From positions 1-36,372 of the forward strand of contig JAAYUD010000006.1 of NCBI GenBank assembly GCA_012517855.1: 36,372 bases of DNA, in the 5' to 3' direction. Origin of the DNA: Bacteroidales bacterium (GTDB lineage Bacteria > Bacteroidota > Bacteroidia > Bacteroidales > Bacteroidaceae). Positions 35,907 through 36,372 of this stretch are shown here, piece after piece (positions within the stretch are counted from its first letter, which is position 1; the number at the start of each line of letters is the position of its first letter). Below the pieces are notes generated by a model. That model was not told the DNA's origin. It saw only the letters and a list, made by a program, of their open reading frames with translations, and did no database searches. The position numbers were made by a program, and so were the translations under genes.

Positions 35907-36372
35907 TCATAACCGAATGACCGAATAGACAGAACCGGAATAGCTGTGTCTGCTTTTTACTCCGATCATTGCCAAATGGCGGGCGAACAGATTAATCGAA
36001 ATGTCGCGCATCGTAGCCGGACTGACCTTGCGCATATGCTCATATAAGAGATGAATGCTGTATTCCTCCGCCCGTTCACCCTTACGAGGAAGACGGAACA
36101 GACTGAAGAAAAGTCCTTCTTCGTGTGGGCGACGATAAAAACGTTTATTGCGTTCCGTGATTAAAGCCTCTTCGTGAGGGGTATACCAATAACGGGCTCC
36201 ACTACGCAGTTCCATTTTGAGCTGCGCATACAATTGTTTGTACGAGATTTTGAATCTACCGATACGGTCTTCCAACTCGATGGGGAAAAAGCGGCGACTC
36301 CCCGTCGGATCGGTAAGAATATCCGCATGGTTGGAAGTACCGATAAACGAAGCCATCCGGTCGAAGTATTGA
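35907..36372 (-). CDS. VirE-type primase/helicase-like protein with DUF3874 C-terminus, partial (start lies beyond the window)
   Basis: The frame is open to the right edge (codons QYFDR precede the first Met at 36356), so only the last 155 residues are seen. ASFIGTSNHADILTDPTGSRRFFPIEL is the sensor/arginine-finger region of the VirE P-loop domain (NxxxxLTDPTGxRRF), and the tail LFFSLFRLPRKGERAEEYS to the end fits the DUF3874 domain that closes the BT4734/BF3469-type proteins of Bacteroides. These proteins have an N-terminal primase-like domain and occur in integrated elements and at the edges of capsule loci. The region looks richer in GC than its neighbours. A mobile element or capsule locus may start beyond the edge. 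Confidence 0.85.
   Translation of the reverse strand, partial: QYFDRMASFIGTSNHADILTDPTGSRRFFPIELEDRIGRFKISYKQLYAQLKMELRSGARYWYTPHEEALITERNKRFYRRPHEEGLFFSLFRLPRKGERAEEYSIHLLYEHMRKVSPATMRDISINLFARHLAMIGVKSRHSYSGSVYSVIRL

Overview
The window is chromosomal DNA from an AT-rich member of the Bacteroidales, most likely Bacteroides/Phocaeicola-like. The evidence is Bacteroidetes-type promoters (TTTG, 19-20 nt, TAnnTTTG) in front of several genes, a MenE of the Bacteroides type, DUF5686, C69 dipeptidase, SUI1-like and VirE/DUF3874 proteins typical of that order, and many AUG starts without a strong Shine-Dalgarno sequence. I could not run any search, so genus is an inference. I saw no rRNA or tRNA gene and no CRISPR array.

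Layout. 1-4000: the 3' end of menE (menaquinone), a dicarboxylate/amino acid symporter, and a divergent pair of an Lrp/AsnC regulator and an O-acetylhomoserine sulfhydrylase (sulfur assimilation), closed by a terminator. 4100-6340: a lipoprotein directly joined to a CapA-NlpC/P60 fusion, then a 55-residue highly charged protein. 6440-6572: a 22-bp-phased inverted array. 6689-9797 (minus): a MATE exporter and a secreted C69 dipeptidase. 9833-14841 (minus): an export operon in transcription order tolC, hlyD, ABC-2 permease 1, ABC-2 permease 2; permease 2 carries an in-frame TAA. 14985-20477 (minus): a housekeeping run sui1-like, xseA, xseB, ilvE, DUF975, trmB and apbC/mrp. 20586-23798: a DUF5686 outer-membrane protein facing exodeoxyribonuclease III. 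23961-24034: paired GC-rich palindromes.

24416-28294 is the most striking gene: a 1292-residue single-module nonribosomal peptide synthetase (adenylation, carrier, then three membrane/left-handed-beta-helix repeats). This is the architecture of Pls/PosA enzymes that make cationic amino-acid homopolymers. It stands alone, with its own strong terminator. 28602-34675: a secreted M16 peptidase, a long hairpin, a decayed IS5-type transposase fragment (absent from simple ORF calls because it has stops), and an orphan GH78 alpha-L-rhamnosidase. 34807-36372: a PAP2 phosphatase and the C-terminal end of a VirE/DUF3874 protein that runs off the window.

Functionally the window mixes core metabolism (menaquinone, Cys/Met, branched-chain amino acids, Fe-S, tRNA and DNA repair) with envelope functions (efflux, outer-membrane proteins, cell-wall hydrolase, lipid phosphatase). 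The points most worth following are the Pls-like synthetase, the phased inverted array, the palindrome pair, the interrupted permease and the transposase remnant.
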